40,964 nt of DNA from a virus. The stretch covers positions 1 through 40,964 of the IMG/VR virus record IMGVR_UViG_3300009537_003934, one strand, 5' to 3'. The notes under the pieces were generated by a model. It was not told the origin of the DNA. It saw only the letters and a list, made by a program, of their open reading frames with translations, and ran no database searches. Of this stretch, positions 6,222 through 13,282 are shown piece by piece. The position numbers were made by a program, and so were the translations under genes. The first letter of the stretch is position 1; the number at the start of each line of letters is the position of its first letter.

Positions 6222-7735
6222 TTTCCAAAAATGCAATAATAGAATTTGAATCAAAAAAAATAAATAATTGGGATTATATCAAAACTATTGATAGAAATTT
6301 TCTTGAAGAAGAATTTAGTCATATTTCTAATGGTTTTAAATTTAAAATAGAACCATACGATCATCAACTCGCTTGTATTTTACTTGGATACTACAACCCA
6401 TCATTTTTATTTCTTCTTTCCATGGGCACAGGGAAATCAGCAATAATTATTCATCTTGCCAAATTAAGAAAGCAATTCGGTAAAGTTAAAAAGACTCTCG
6501 TGCTGATGCCTAATATTGCTGTAGTAGGGTCTTGGATAGATGAAATAAATAAACAAAGTGACCTTTCAAGTGTCGCTTTGATTGGCACAAAAGCTGAAAG
6601 AGAATTAGCTATTAAAAAAGAAGCTGATTTATATTTAATGAATTATGCAGGATTACAGGTAATGATGACAGATACTGTTAATAAGAAAAGAATACCTAAC
6701 CTAAAAAAGATGAAAGATTTTGCTGATATATTTGACGCTGTTGTTTTTGATGAAATTCATAATTGTTCTAATAAAAACAGTCTTGTATCAAAGCTAAGTT
6801 TAATCCTGTCTAAAAATTGCAAATATAGATATGGTTTGACAGGCACTCCATTTAATAGAGATTTAATGGGATTATGGAATATATTTAATGTTATAGATCA
6901 TGGTAAAACTCTTGGGCATAATATAACTCTATACAGGAGTATTTATTTTGATCAAAAAATTAATTATTGGGGTGGATACGAATACAACCTTAAAAAAAAT
7001 ATAGAGCATAAATTATATAAAAGAATAAAAAATATTTCTATAAGATACTCTGAAGATGAGTGTATGGATTTACCACCAATAATAAGAAAAAAAATATCAC
7101 TGTCATTTCCTAATGAAAATTATAAATACTATATAAAAGCTATTAAAGATGTTATTGAAGCTAAAGGAGACTTTAAAGCTTTAAAAAATGCTTTTGTTCA
7201 ATTACGACAGATCTCAAGCGGTTTTATCGGATTTAAAAATGAAGAAGAAGAAAAAATGCGGATAAGTTTTGACAGTAATCCTAAACTTGAAACACTTATT
7301 AGTTTGATAAATGAAATAAACGACAAAGTTATTGTGTTTAATGAGTTTATATATAGTGGCGATATTATCGCAGAACGTTTAAAAAAAGAAAAGATAAAAT
7401 TCGTAAGATTGTATGGAGGAACTAAGAAGAAAATAGATGTCATTAAAAAATTTCAGAATGATCCTAAAATAAAAGTATTTGTTATAAACTCAATTTCTGG
7501 CGGAACAGGCTTAAATCTTCAGTGCAGTAAATACGGTATATTTTACGAATCTAATCCTTCTGTTATTGTAAGAAGTCAAGCTGAAAAAAGATTTAGCGGG
7601 GCAAGACAAAAAAAACGATCATTTATTTTTGACTTAGTGATGAAAAAATCAGTAGAAGAAAAAATATTAAAATTTCATTCTGAAGGAAAAGATTTATTTC
7701 GTGCGATTGTCGAAGGCAAAGAAAAATTTGAATAG
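6218..7735 (+). CDS. SNF2-type superfamily 2 helicase/ATPase
   Basis: A 505-residue two-domain SF2 ATPase. Motif Q/I region: YDHQLACILLGYY then MGTGKSA (about residue 70). Motif Ia: TLVLMPNIAVVGSW. Motif II: VVFDEIHN (DEIH box, about 180). Motif III: YGLTGTPFNRD. Second RecA domain: KVIVFNEFIYSGDIIAERL, then INSISGGTGLNLQ (motif V) and SQAEKRFSGARQKK (motif VI, with Q-x3-R-xx-GxxQ character). It resembles the compact SNF2/UvsW-like helicases that many large phages carry for remodelling recombination or fork structures. TTG start overlaps the previous stop. It is followed by the ncRNA 2 promoter. Confidence 0.85.
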   Translation: MISKNAIIEFESKKINNWDYIKTIDRNFLEEEFSHISNGFKFKIEPYDHQLACILLGYYNPSFLFLLSMGTGKSAIIIHLAKLRKQFGKVKKTLVLMPNIAVVGSWIDEINKQSDLSSVALIGTKAERELAIKKEADLYLMNYAGLQVMMTDTVNKKRIPNLKKMKDFADIFDAVVFDEIHNCSNKNSLVSKLSLILSKNCKYRYGLTGTPFNRDLMGLWNIFNVIDHGKTLGHNITLYRSIYFDQKINYWGGYEYNLKKNIEHKLYKRIKNISIRYSEDECMDLPPIIRKKISLSFPNENYKYYIKAIKDVIEAKGDFKALKNAFVQLRQISSGFIGFKNEEEEKMRISFDSNPKLETLISLINEINDKVIVFNEFIYSGDIIAERLKKEKIKFVRLYGGTKKKIDVIKKFQNDPKIKVFVINSISGGTGLNLQCSKYGIFYESNPSVIVRSQAEKRFSGARQKKRSFIFDLVMKKSVEEKILKFHSEGKDLFRAIVEGKEKFE

Positions 7736-7755
7736 TCAAAATAATAATTTTTAGC

Positions 7756-7784
7756 TTGACGTTGATTAAAATTTGTGGTAATAT
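7756..7784 (+). promoter_or_regulatory. strong extended -10 promoter for ncRNA 2 / primase
   Basis: TTGACG (7756-7761), a 17-bp spacer and TAATAT (7779-7784), with TGG before the -10 (extended -10). The architecture equals that of the ncRNA 1 promoter. A start near 7791 is expected. Confidence 0.75.
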
Positions 7785-7790
7785 GCATTA

Positions 7791-7921
7791 AGTGAAATGG
7801 TCGAGACGTGAGAGATAAAACCAAAAAAAATCATAATAGCGACAGAAGGGATAGCCTACCGACATTTCTCTCAGGGAATAGTTGCAAGCCGTCTCGACCA
7901 CCTTCTGTCGCTTTAAATTTT
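7791..7921 (+). ncRNA. structured RNA 2, A-B-A'-B' pseudoknot ahead of primase
   Basis: Predicted RNA of about 130 nt. Arm A (7798-7808, TGGTCGAGACG) pairs perfectly over 11 bp with A' (7890-7900). Arm B (7838-7849, AGCGACAGAAGG) pairs perfectly over 12 bp with B' (7901-7912), which starts at the very next base after A'. A third stem C (7809-7815, TGAGAGA, with 7867-7873) lies inside A and encloses the 5' arm of B. TTTAAATTTTT follows B', a broken T-run. The primase ATG is at 7927 with no visible Shine-Dalgarno sequence, so this may be a cis-acting leader of primase, a free RNA, or both. G+C is clearly higher than in the flanks. Confidence 0.65.
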
Positions 7922-7926
7922 TGCCA

Positions 7927-8892
7927 ATGTCTTTAGATAAAATAAAAGATTTTCTTGATAATAACGGAATAGAATACATAGAAAAAGGCAAGAATGTAAT
8001 GGCTGGTAATATAGGGATAAATTGTCCATTTGAATGTGACGACCCAAGCCATCATTTAGGCATTAATAGTAAAGGATGGTATAGTTGCTGGAAAGATAGC
8101 TCTCATTCCGGTAAGCAATTTACTAACTTAATTGCAGCTTTATTGAATGTTAGTAAATATGAAGCGGAAAGTTTATGGGCAGAAAATGAATATATATCTA
8201 ATACTGAAGAATTTTATACTATTACTGATAAATCAGTATCTGAAAATATTTTAGATACTAAACCTATTGAGCTTCCTAAAGATTTTAGACTAATAAAAAA
8301 AGAAAATGGTATTACTCAAAGATTTATTTCTTATTTAAAAAGTAGAGATATTCCTGATTATCAAATTTATGACAAAGAGAATCCAATATTTTATAGCATT
8401 AAAGGGATTTGGATAAATAGATTTATTTTTCCAATATTATTTAACGGACTTATTTTTTCATGGACAAGCAGAAGTATTTATCCTGACTGTGAATTAAAAT
8501 ATTTAGATTTGTCTCCTGACGAATCTGCCAGACCTGTTAAGCATTGTATTTGGAAATATGATAATTTGAAAAAATATAACAATCAAAATATTCTATATAT
8601 AACAGAAGGTGTTTTTGACTGTTTAAAACTAAATAGTTATTTGCCTAAAGGCAATCAAGCAACGTGCATCTTTACAAAAACATTAAGAGATGAACAAAAA
8701 GGTTTGTTATTTGATATAGCTCATAATTTTAAAAAAATAAAAATAATGTTAGATGCTGACGCTATTATGGAAGCTGAAAGAATAAGGCGTGAGATAAGCT
8801 TCTTTAAGAATATCAGTATTGAGTATTTACCAGATGGCATAAAAGATCCTGCTGAATTACCAGCGGAATACATAAGAAATTTTTTACACTAA
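7927..8892 (+). CDS. dnaG: DnaG-like DNA primase
   Basis: A 321-residue protein from the ATG at 7927; an upstream in-frame codon at 7882 lies inside the structured RNA and is rejected. The N-terminus has a CHC2-type zinc-binding module: NCPFECDDPSHHLGI then WYSCWKDSSHSG. A Toprim domain follows at about residues 225-300: LYITEGVFDCLKL (the catalytic glutamate motif EG), then KIMLDADAIMEAE (DxD-like motif). It makes RNA primers for lagging-strand synthesis with the DnaB-like helicase. It is shorter than chromosomal DnaG and lacks the helicase-binding C-terminus. Absence of a ribosome site and the structured RNA directly upstream suggest translational or transcriptional control. Confidence 0.8.
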   Translation: MSLDKIKDFLDNNGIEYIEKGKNVMAGNIGINCPFECDDPSHHLGINSKGWYSCWKDSSHSGKQFTNLIAALLNVSKYEAESLWAENEYISNTEEFYTITDKSVSENILDTKPIELPKDFRLIKKENGITQRFISYLKSRDIPDYQIYDKENPIFYSIKGIWINRFIFPILFNGLIFSWTSRSIYPDCELKYLDLSPDESARPVKHCIWKYDNLKKYNNQNILYITEGVFDCLKLNSYLPKGNQATCIFTKTLRDEQKGLLFDIAHNFKKIKIMLDADAIMEAERIRREISFFKNISIEYLPDGIKDPAELPAEYIRNFLH

Positions 8893-8911
8893 AACAAATA
8901 GGGGGCATTTT

Positions 8912-9445
8912 ATGGTTGAAGATAAAGATATGTATCAGCCAATTTGGGATGGTATAATTGAAAGATTTGCCAAAAAAGTTATTGCAAAAAATTTATGGAG
9001 GGTTTTAAAATATGGATACGAATATGACGATTTATATTGTGAGTCTTATCTTGTTTTTCTTAAATGCAAAGAAAAATTTACAGGCAGTAATATTAAAATG
9101 TTCATGGCATACTTTAAAAAATCACTTTTAAACAGGCTTTGCAGTATATCTTTAAAAGTTAAAGAATATAATGAGTATATAATAGATAAGAATGTTCATG
9201 AAATGGAGATTGAATCTGAAGATAATCAGGATTTTTGGGAAATACTTAAAAATGTTCCTAAAGAAATTCAAATGGTAGTTGATTTAATACTTGAGTGCCC
9301 TTCAGAAATTTTAGATATGGTTGGAGCAAAAAAGAAAAAAAGGAGGTGGAGTCATAACAATAAACTACTTTGTAGTATGTTAGGTATAGATCATAAAAGG
9401 CATGATTTGATCTATGAAATTAAAAATTATTTTACAAATGTATAG
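8912..9445 (+). CDS. sigma-70 region 2-like protein
   Basis: 177 residues. The segment YEYDDLYCESYLVFLKCKEKF then FMAYFKKSLLNRLCSIS resembles sigma region 2 (a D-DL-x-E-YL-F-x-A pattern followed by a long helix). The C-terminal half has the basic stretch KKKKRRW and a possible region 4-like helix pair (LLCSMLGIDHKRHDLIYEIKNYF). Phages often encode such minimal sigma factors for middle or late genes. The match is by pattern only, and it could instead be a DNA-binding protein of another kind. A strong AGGGGG ribosome site lies 8 bases upstream of the ATG. It follows the primase by 19 bp. Confidence 0.5.
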   Translation: MVEDKDMYQPIWDGIIERFAKKVIAKNLWRVLKYGYEYDDLYCESYLVFLKCKEKFTGSNIKMFMAYFKKSLLNRLCSISLKVKEYNEYIIDKNVHEMEIESEDNQDFWEILKNVPKEIQMVVDLILECPSEILDMVGAKKKKRRWSHNNKLLCSMLGIDHKRHDLIYEIKNYFTNV

Positions 9446-9458
9446 ATGGAGGAATGCT

Positions 9459-10127
9459 ATGTCAAAAATAAGAGAAAATATAGAAGAAGTTGTTGGTGTG
9501 TCAATCGGAAATAAAGAAAGTGTTGAAGAATATATTAAAAGATTAGCTGTTTCTTGCAGTGCTTTAGAAGATAAAGATTATGATATGCTTGCAGAAGAAT
9601 CACAAATATACATAGAATCAGTTATAGATACTATAAATAAAAGCAATGGTGATATTAGTGGAGGAATACCGTTATTTCCTGATTCTGAAGATGAAGAAGT
9701 AGTTCCAAGACAAAAAGTAAAAACAAAATCAAAAGCAGTAAAGAAAGTAGCTTCAAAGAAGAAAAGAATCGCAAAACCAAAAGCAGAAGATAAAGAAATC
9801 GCAAAACCAAAAGCAGAAGATAAAGAAATCGCAAAACCAAAAGCAGAAGATAAAGAAATCGCAAAACCAAAAGCAGAAGATAAGATAGTTATAAAGCCAA
9901 AAGTAGAAAAGAAAACATTTACAAACACAAAACCAAAAGCAGAAAAAAAGACAGCCGTAGTAACAAAATGGAATCATGGATTGGCTTTTGATTCTGGCAA
10001 AATAGATGAAAAAATAATTGAAGGTATTACTAACCCTGTCAGGATAGCAAAAAGTTTAAAACTGACGCCAAGAAGAGTCAAAGAACATATCAGGCATCTT
10101 AGACAAAAACATTCCGCTAAATTTTAG
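9459..10127 (+). CDS. lysine-rich repeat protein with C-terminal HTH
   Basis: About 222 residues from the ATG at 9459 (TGGAGGA ribosome site); an earlier in-frame codon is inside the previous gene. Layout: an acidic helical head (residues 1-65), an acidic patch (PDSEDEEVV), then a very basic Lys/Ala/Pro linker including four IAKPKAED(K)-type decapeptides. A compact C-terminal domain (about 180-222; IDEKIIEGITNP, then IAKSLKLTPRRVKEHIRHLRQK) looks like a winged or simple helix-turn-helix that binds DNA. The linker recalls histone H1 tails or phage nucleoid proteins. A role in DNA compaction or regulation is inferred. Confidence 0.65.
   Translation: MSKIRENIEEVVGVSIGNKESVEEYIKRLAVSCSALEDKDYDMLAEESQIYIESVIDTINKSNGDISGGIPLFPDSEDEEVVPRQKVKTKSKAVKKVASKKKRIAKPKAEDKEIAKPKAEDKEIAKPKAEDKEIAKPKAEDKIVIKPKVEKKTFTNTKPKAEKKTAVVTKWNHGLAFDSGKIDEKIIEGITNPVRIAKSLKLTPRRVKEHIRHLRQKHSAKF
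9767..9884 (+). repeat. four 30-bp in-frame tandem repeats
   Basis: Units of 30 bp start at 9767, 9797, 9827 and 9857; the first three are identical and the fourth diverges at its last bases. Each encodes IAKPKAEDKE. The near-perfect DNA identity indicates recent slippage expansion, so copy number may vary between relatives. Confidence 0.9.
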
Positions 10128-10135
10128 GAGAGCTT

Positions 10136-11095
10136 TTGAATAGTAAAAATTATATTCTTGGGGCAGGGCTATCTGGCTTAATATGCGCAAATTACTTTAA
10201 AGAATACAAAGTTCTTGAAAGGTCTGATTCAGTAAAAATAAATCATAGAGCATTGTTAAGATTTAAAAGTAATGAATTGTCAAAATTTATTAATATAAGA
10301 TCTTTTAAAGCTGTTAATGTAAGAAAATCAATTTATCATAAGGGTAAATTTTATGATAAACCTGATTTAACTGCTTCTATTCTTTATAGTCAAAAAGTAT
10401 CCAATACAATAAGTGATAGATCAATTTGGATGGAAGATGGTAATCATGTCATAAGATATCTCCCCAATTATAATTTAATTAATGAATTGTCTTTAAACAC
10501 AAACGTAAAATGCAGCAAGAAAATAATAAAAATAGATAATGGCAGAATAACATTTAGTAATGGTACTATCGAAGCATATGATACTATAATTTCAACCATT
10601 CCTTTAAACGAAATGGTTAAAATAGTTGGTATTGATGATAAAGATAACAAATTTAAAAGCAAGTCTATTTTTACCACAGTAATAAAAATTAAAGACTGTG
10701 ATTTTCATCATACAGTATATATTATAGACGAAGATACTTCAATTTATAGAATAAGTTTTGTTGGTAATACTGTAATTTTTGAATCTATGGACAGAATAAC
10801 AAAACCTATAGTGTATGATTTTCTAACAGCTTTTGGGCTTAAACAAAATATGAATGACTGCGTATTTGATTGTTTTAATTTTATACATCAGTATGGAAAA
10901 TTGTTTAGTATAGATAGAGATGTTGTAAAATCTATACTATTATATCTTACAGAAGAATTTAATATTTATTCACTTGGTAGATATGCTGTTTGGAGAAATA
11001 TTATGTCAGAAGATTTAATTAAAGATATTCTTAAAATAAAAGAAATGATTTACTGCGACAAACATAAATATGACATTAAATTAGGAGGAAGTTAA
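10136..11095 (+). CDS. FAD-dependent oxidoreductase, UGM/amine-oxidase-like
   Basis: 319 residues with an N-terminal dinucleotide-binding motif (YILGAGLSGLICANYF, GxGxxG) followed by a short strand ending in ER (KVLERSD), the usual ribose-binding acidic end. A second FAD-contact segment DTIISTIPLNEMV matches the TxP motif of UDP-galactopyranose mutase, protoporphyrinogen oxidase and amine-oxidase-like proteins. The C-terminal YSLGRYAVWRNIMSED resembles the G-R-W block closing their FAD site. Substrate unknown. TTG start with an AGGAG site that overlaps the previous stop. It sits immediately before the flavin-dependent ThyX, so a link to nucleotide or flavin redox chemistry is possible; a sugar substrate is the alternative. 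Confidence 0.65.
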   Translation: MNSKNYILGAGLSGLICANYFKEYKVLERSDSVKINHRALLRFKSNELSKFINIRSFKAVNVRKSIYHKGKFYDKPDLTASILYSQKVSNTISDRSIWMEDGNHVIRYLPNYNLINELSLNTNVKCSKKIIKIDNGRITFSNGTIEAYDTIISTIPLNEMVKIVGIDDKDNKFKSKSIFTTVIKIKDCDFHHTVYIIDEDTSIYRISFVGNTVIFESMDRITKPIVYDFLTAFGLKQNMNDCVFDCFNFIHQYGKLFSIDRDVVKSILLYLTEEFNIYSLGRYAVWRNIMSEDLIKDILKIKEMIYCDKHKYDIKLGGS

Positions 11096-11096
11096 T

Positions 11097-11852
11097 GTGA
11101 AAGTTGATCTTATTGATTATACAAAAAATGCGTTAGAGTTATTGATTTTCAGTAAGAAAACAAGATTACTGAATGATGCTTCAGATTATCATAAAATATT
11201 TGAGATGTCTGAAGAAGAAAAATTAAAAGAGCTTAATTATGTAAGAGGTACAATCAATAGCAGTTGGGAATTTGTAGATTATACTTTTTTAATTACGAAA
11301 GTTAGCCGTGCTTTTACCCATCAAATTATTCGTCATCGTATTGGTATTTCATTCGCACAACAAGCACAAAGAGTTGTTGATGCGTCTGATTTTGAATATT
11401 TATCTACCGGTGCGTGTGTTGACAGCCTACATTATCATAAAGGTATGGATGGTATAAGAGAAAATTATAAAAAATGTTTGGCCAACGGTGTTAATGTTCA
11501 GGACGCAAGAGGTCTTTTACCAACAAATGTATTAACTAATATTCTTGTCAAAGCAAATCTTAGAACTCTTAATACTATTATGGGAATAAGATTGTGCTAT
11601 AAAGCTCAAGGAGAATTTCAGAATGTCGCAAGAGCTATTAGGAAAGAAATAATAAATGTTCACCCATGGGCAGAATCTTTTCTTGAAGTATATTGTGTGG
11701 ATAAAGGTATTTGCGCATTTCCTAATTATAAAGAATGCCCTGTATTGCCTGTTCTATGCAGTATAGAAAAGAGTAAAGGTTTTGCAAAAAAAGTATGGAG
11801 TGAAACACAACATGAAGCTCAACCAAGAGGAGAAATTAATGCAGAAAAATAG
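11097..11852 (+). CDS. thyX: flavin-dependent thymidylate synthase ThyX
   Basis: A 251-residue ThyX. It converts dUMP to dTMP using methylenetetrahydrofolate and FADH2. The signature stretch is AFTHQIIRHRIGISFAQQAQR; RHR and the Q-R end are present, but the usual serine of the S-x-R part appears to be alanine (QQAQR). Downstream blocks DARGLLPTNVLTNILVKANLRTL (the conserved R-x-LP-xxx-T/N-x) and the C-terminal E-F-x-x-VA-RA-IR-KE support the family well. The extended tail contains several Cys (CVDKGICAFPNYKECPVLPVLC), as in phage ThyX forms. GTG start with an AGGAGG site 8 bases before it. The HAD gene starts inside its 3' end. Confidence 0.85.
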   Translation: MKVDLIDYTKNALELLIFSKKTRLLNDASDYHKIFEMSEEEKLKELNYVRGTINSSWEFVDYTFLITKVSRAFTHQIIRHRIGISFAQQAQRVVDASDFEYLSTGACVDSLHYHKGMDGIRENYKKCLANGVNVQDARGLLPTNVLTNILVKANLRTLNTIMGIRLCYKAQGEFQNVARAIRKEIINVHPWAESFLEVYCVDKGICAFPNYKECPVLPVLCSIEKSKGFAKKVWSETQHEAQPRGEINAEK

Positions 11853-12210
11853 CAGAATTGTCGCAATTGATTTTGACGGAACTATAGCGGCTTATGTATG
11901 TGATAAAAAAGGATATCCATTTGGCAAGCCTATGAAAGGTGTCAAATCGGCATTGCAAAAATTAAAAAAAAACAATTGTATAATTATTATACATAGCTGT
12001 AGAAATGAAAATGAAGATATAAAAAAATATTTAGAAGAACATTCTTTAGCTTATGATTATATAAATTATAATCCTATAAATGATAAGGATTGGCATTCTC
12101 AAAAACCATTAGCTGATATTTATATAGATGACAAAGGTTTAACATTTAATGGTAAATGGGATAATGATTTTATAGATACTATTATGAATTTTAAAGCATG
12201 GCATAAGTGA
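11839..12210 (+). CDS. HAD-superfamily phosphatase
   Basis: A 123-residue minimal HAD protein from the ATG at 11839 (AGAGGA site); an upstream frame start lies in thyX. Motif I is VAIDFDGTIAA (nucleophile Asp and acid/base Asp). Motif II is the Ser of IIIHSCRNE. A Lys lies in HSQKPLADIYIDDKG, whose DD would be motif IV. With no cap domain it could act on exposed phosphates such as nucleic acid ends or nucleoside monophosphates. It overlaps thyX by 14 bp, implying coupled expression and a nucleotide-related role. A sugar phosphate (for example heptose bisphosphate) cannot be excluded. Confidence 0.7.
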   Translation: MQKNSRIVAIDFDGTIAAYVCDKKGYPFGKPMKGVKSALQKLKKNNCIIIIHSCRNENEDIKKYLEEHSLAYDYINYNPINDKDWHSQKPLADIYIDDKGLTFNGKWDNDFIDTIMNFKAWHK

Positions 12211-12213
12211 CCG

Positions 12214-12933
12214 ATGATAGAAGTAATTAATTATAAAAATATGCAGGATTTTTATGACTCATGCGGAAATATCAGTATAAGTAAGAATAAAACAAGCTTG
12301 TATATTTCTGTTGTAGATAATATTGGTTTTTTAAATAATAAAAAAACTCATAATTCCATATCAATAGCAAAACGTAAAATAAATAAAGCTATAAAGAATA
12401 AAGGGAAAATGGTTTTCCTTGATAAAGAAATTGATAATTTTTTTGATTACTGTGCCTTAAGAACATATCCTTATAGTTTTGTTTCAAGTATTACTAATTT
12501 ACAAGAATTATTTGATCAAAATAAAGAATTTAGAATTTGCAGAAATTACGCAAGACATTTTACTGAATCTCTTTATCATTATGGCATAAAGAGATTATTT
12601 GGTAGTGTTGCTTCTTATTGTTTCTTTACAACATTCTCCCCTGCTGCAATTTATAATGAATTTAAAGAAAGCCCAATGAAACCATTTGGAAGCCCAAAAG
12701 AAGGTTTCTGTATAGGTGCATTAAATTTTGAATATATTAAATCAAAAGCAATGTTTAAACTTTCAATTATTTATAGAAGTGCTTATCTAACCCATATTTA
12801 TCCTAATATGTATGCCCTTTCCTGTTTAGTTTCTGATATATTAACAGATAAGAAAGAAATTAAAATAAATAAAATATGTATGGAAATGTTCATTCCAAAA
12901 TTAACTATCAATAGGAGAATATTTATTGACTGA
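12214..12933 (+). CDS. divergent thymidylate-synthase-fold protein
   Basis: 239 residues. The C-terminal half aligns by eye with the ThyA core. GFCIGALNFEYI matches the catalytic PCHxxxQF block (Cys kept, His absent, Gln to Asn). FKLSIIYRSAYLTHIYPNMYALSCLV matches the YQRSxDxxxGxPxNIxxYxxL block: Arg-Ser and Pro-Asn are kept, and the folate-side Asp is replaced by Tyr. ALRTYPY could hold the early Arg-Tyr element. Family relatives make dTMP or 5-hydroxymethyl dUMP/dCMP. With a true ThyX next door, plain dTMP synthesis seems redundant, so a pyrimidine-modifying role or a non-canonical one is inferred. No strong ribosome site; the start is 4 bp after the HAD stop. Confidence 0.55.
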   Translation: MIEVINYKNMQDFYDSCGNISISKNKTSLYISVVDNIGFLNNKKTHNSISIAKRKINKAIKNKGKMVFLDKEIDNFFDYCALRTYPYSFVSSITNLQELFDQNKEFRICRNYARHFTESLYHYGIKRLFGSVASYCFFTTFSPAAIYNEFKESPMKPFGSPKEGFCIGALNFEYIKSKAMFKLSIIYRSAYLTHIYPNMYALSCLVSDILTDKKEIKINKICMEMFIPKLTINRRIFID

Positions 12934-13282
12934 AGAGAAAACAATTATAGAAAAAAGAATAGAAGATACAGAAGAACAAATAAAAAGATATATGGAAAAA
13001 TCTTTGAATACAATGCTGACAAAAAATAAACAAAGAGGCGATTGTTGGAGGAATAGCGGGCTATTAGGTCAATTTGTAGAAATACATTCAATGTATTTTC
13101 GATTAAGAAATTTAATATGGGATATGAAAGATCATACCTTTTTTAATCAAAAAGAATATGAAGAATGGAAATTACAAGTTATTAACGCTCTTGAAGATTT
13201 AAGAAATTTTACGCTACTTGGTGAAATGTGTGTGATAGATAAAAATTTTGATGGAGGCAAATATATAGATGAAAAGCTATAA
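12926..13282 (+). CDS. DUF1599-like, nucleotide-modification-associated protein
   Basis: 118 residues, helical. The core KNKQRGDCWRNSGLLGQFV then EIHSMYFRLRNLIW, with a later QVINALEDLRNFTLLGEM, follows the pattern of nucleotide modification associated domain 1 (DUF1599; K-N-x-DYG-x-x-W-x-x-x-G-x-x-G ... K-x-x-R-L-x-x-L ... D-L-x-NY). That family is found in phage genomes next to base-modification genes and is distantly MazG-like. The assignment is by pattern only. TTG start with an AGGAGA site, overlapping the previous gene by 8 bp; its 3' end overlaps the radical SAM gene by 14 bp. Confidence 0.55.
   Translation: MTEEKTIIEKRIEDTEEQIKRYMEKSLNTMLTKNKQRGDCWRNSGLLGQFVEIHSMYFRLRNLIWDMKDHTFFNQKEYEEWKLQVINALEDLRNFTLLGEMCVIDKNFDGGKYIDEKL

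Noticed and set aside
9578-9977. Three overlapping minus-strand frames opposite the KPKAED repeats
   Set aside because: They are antisense shadows created by the 30-bp tandem repeats.
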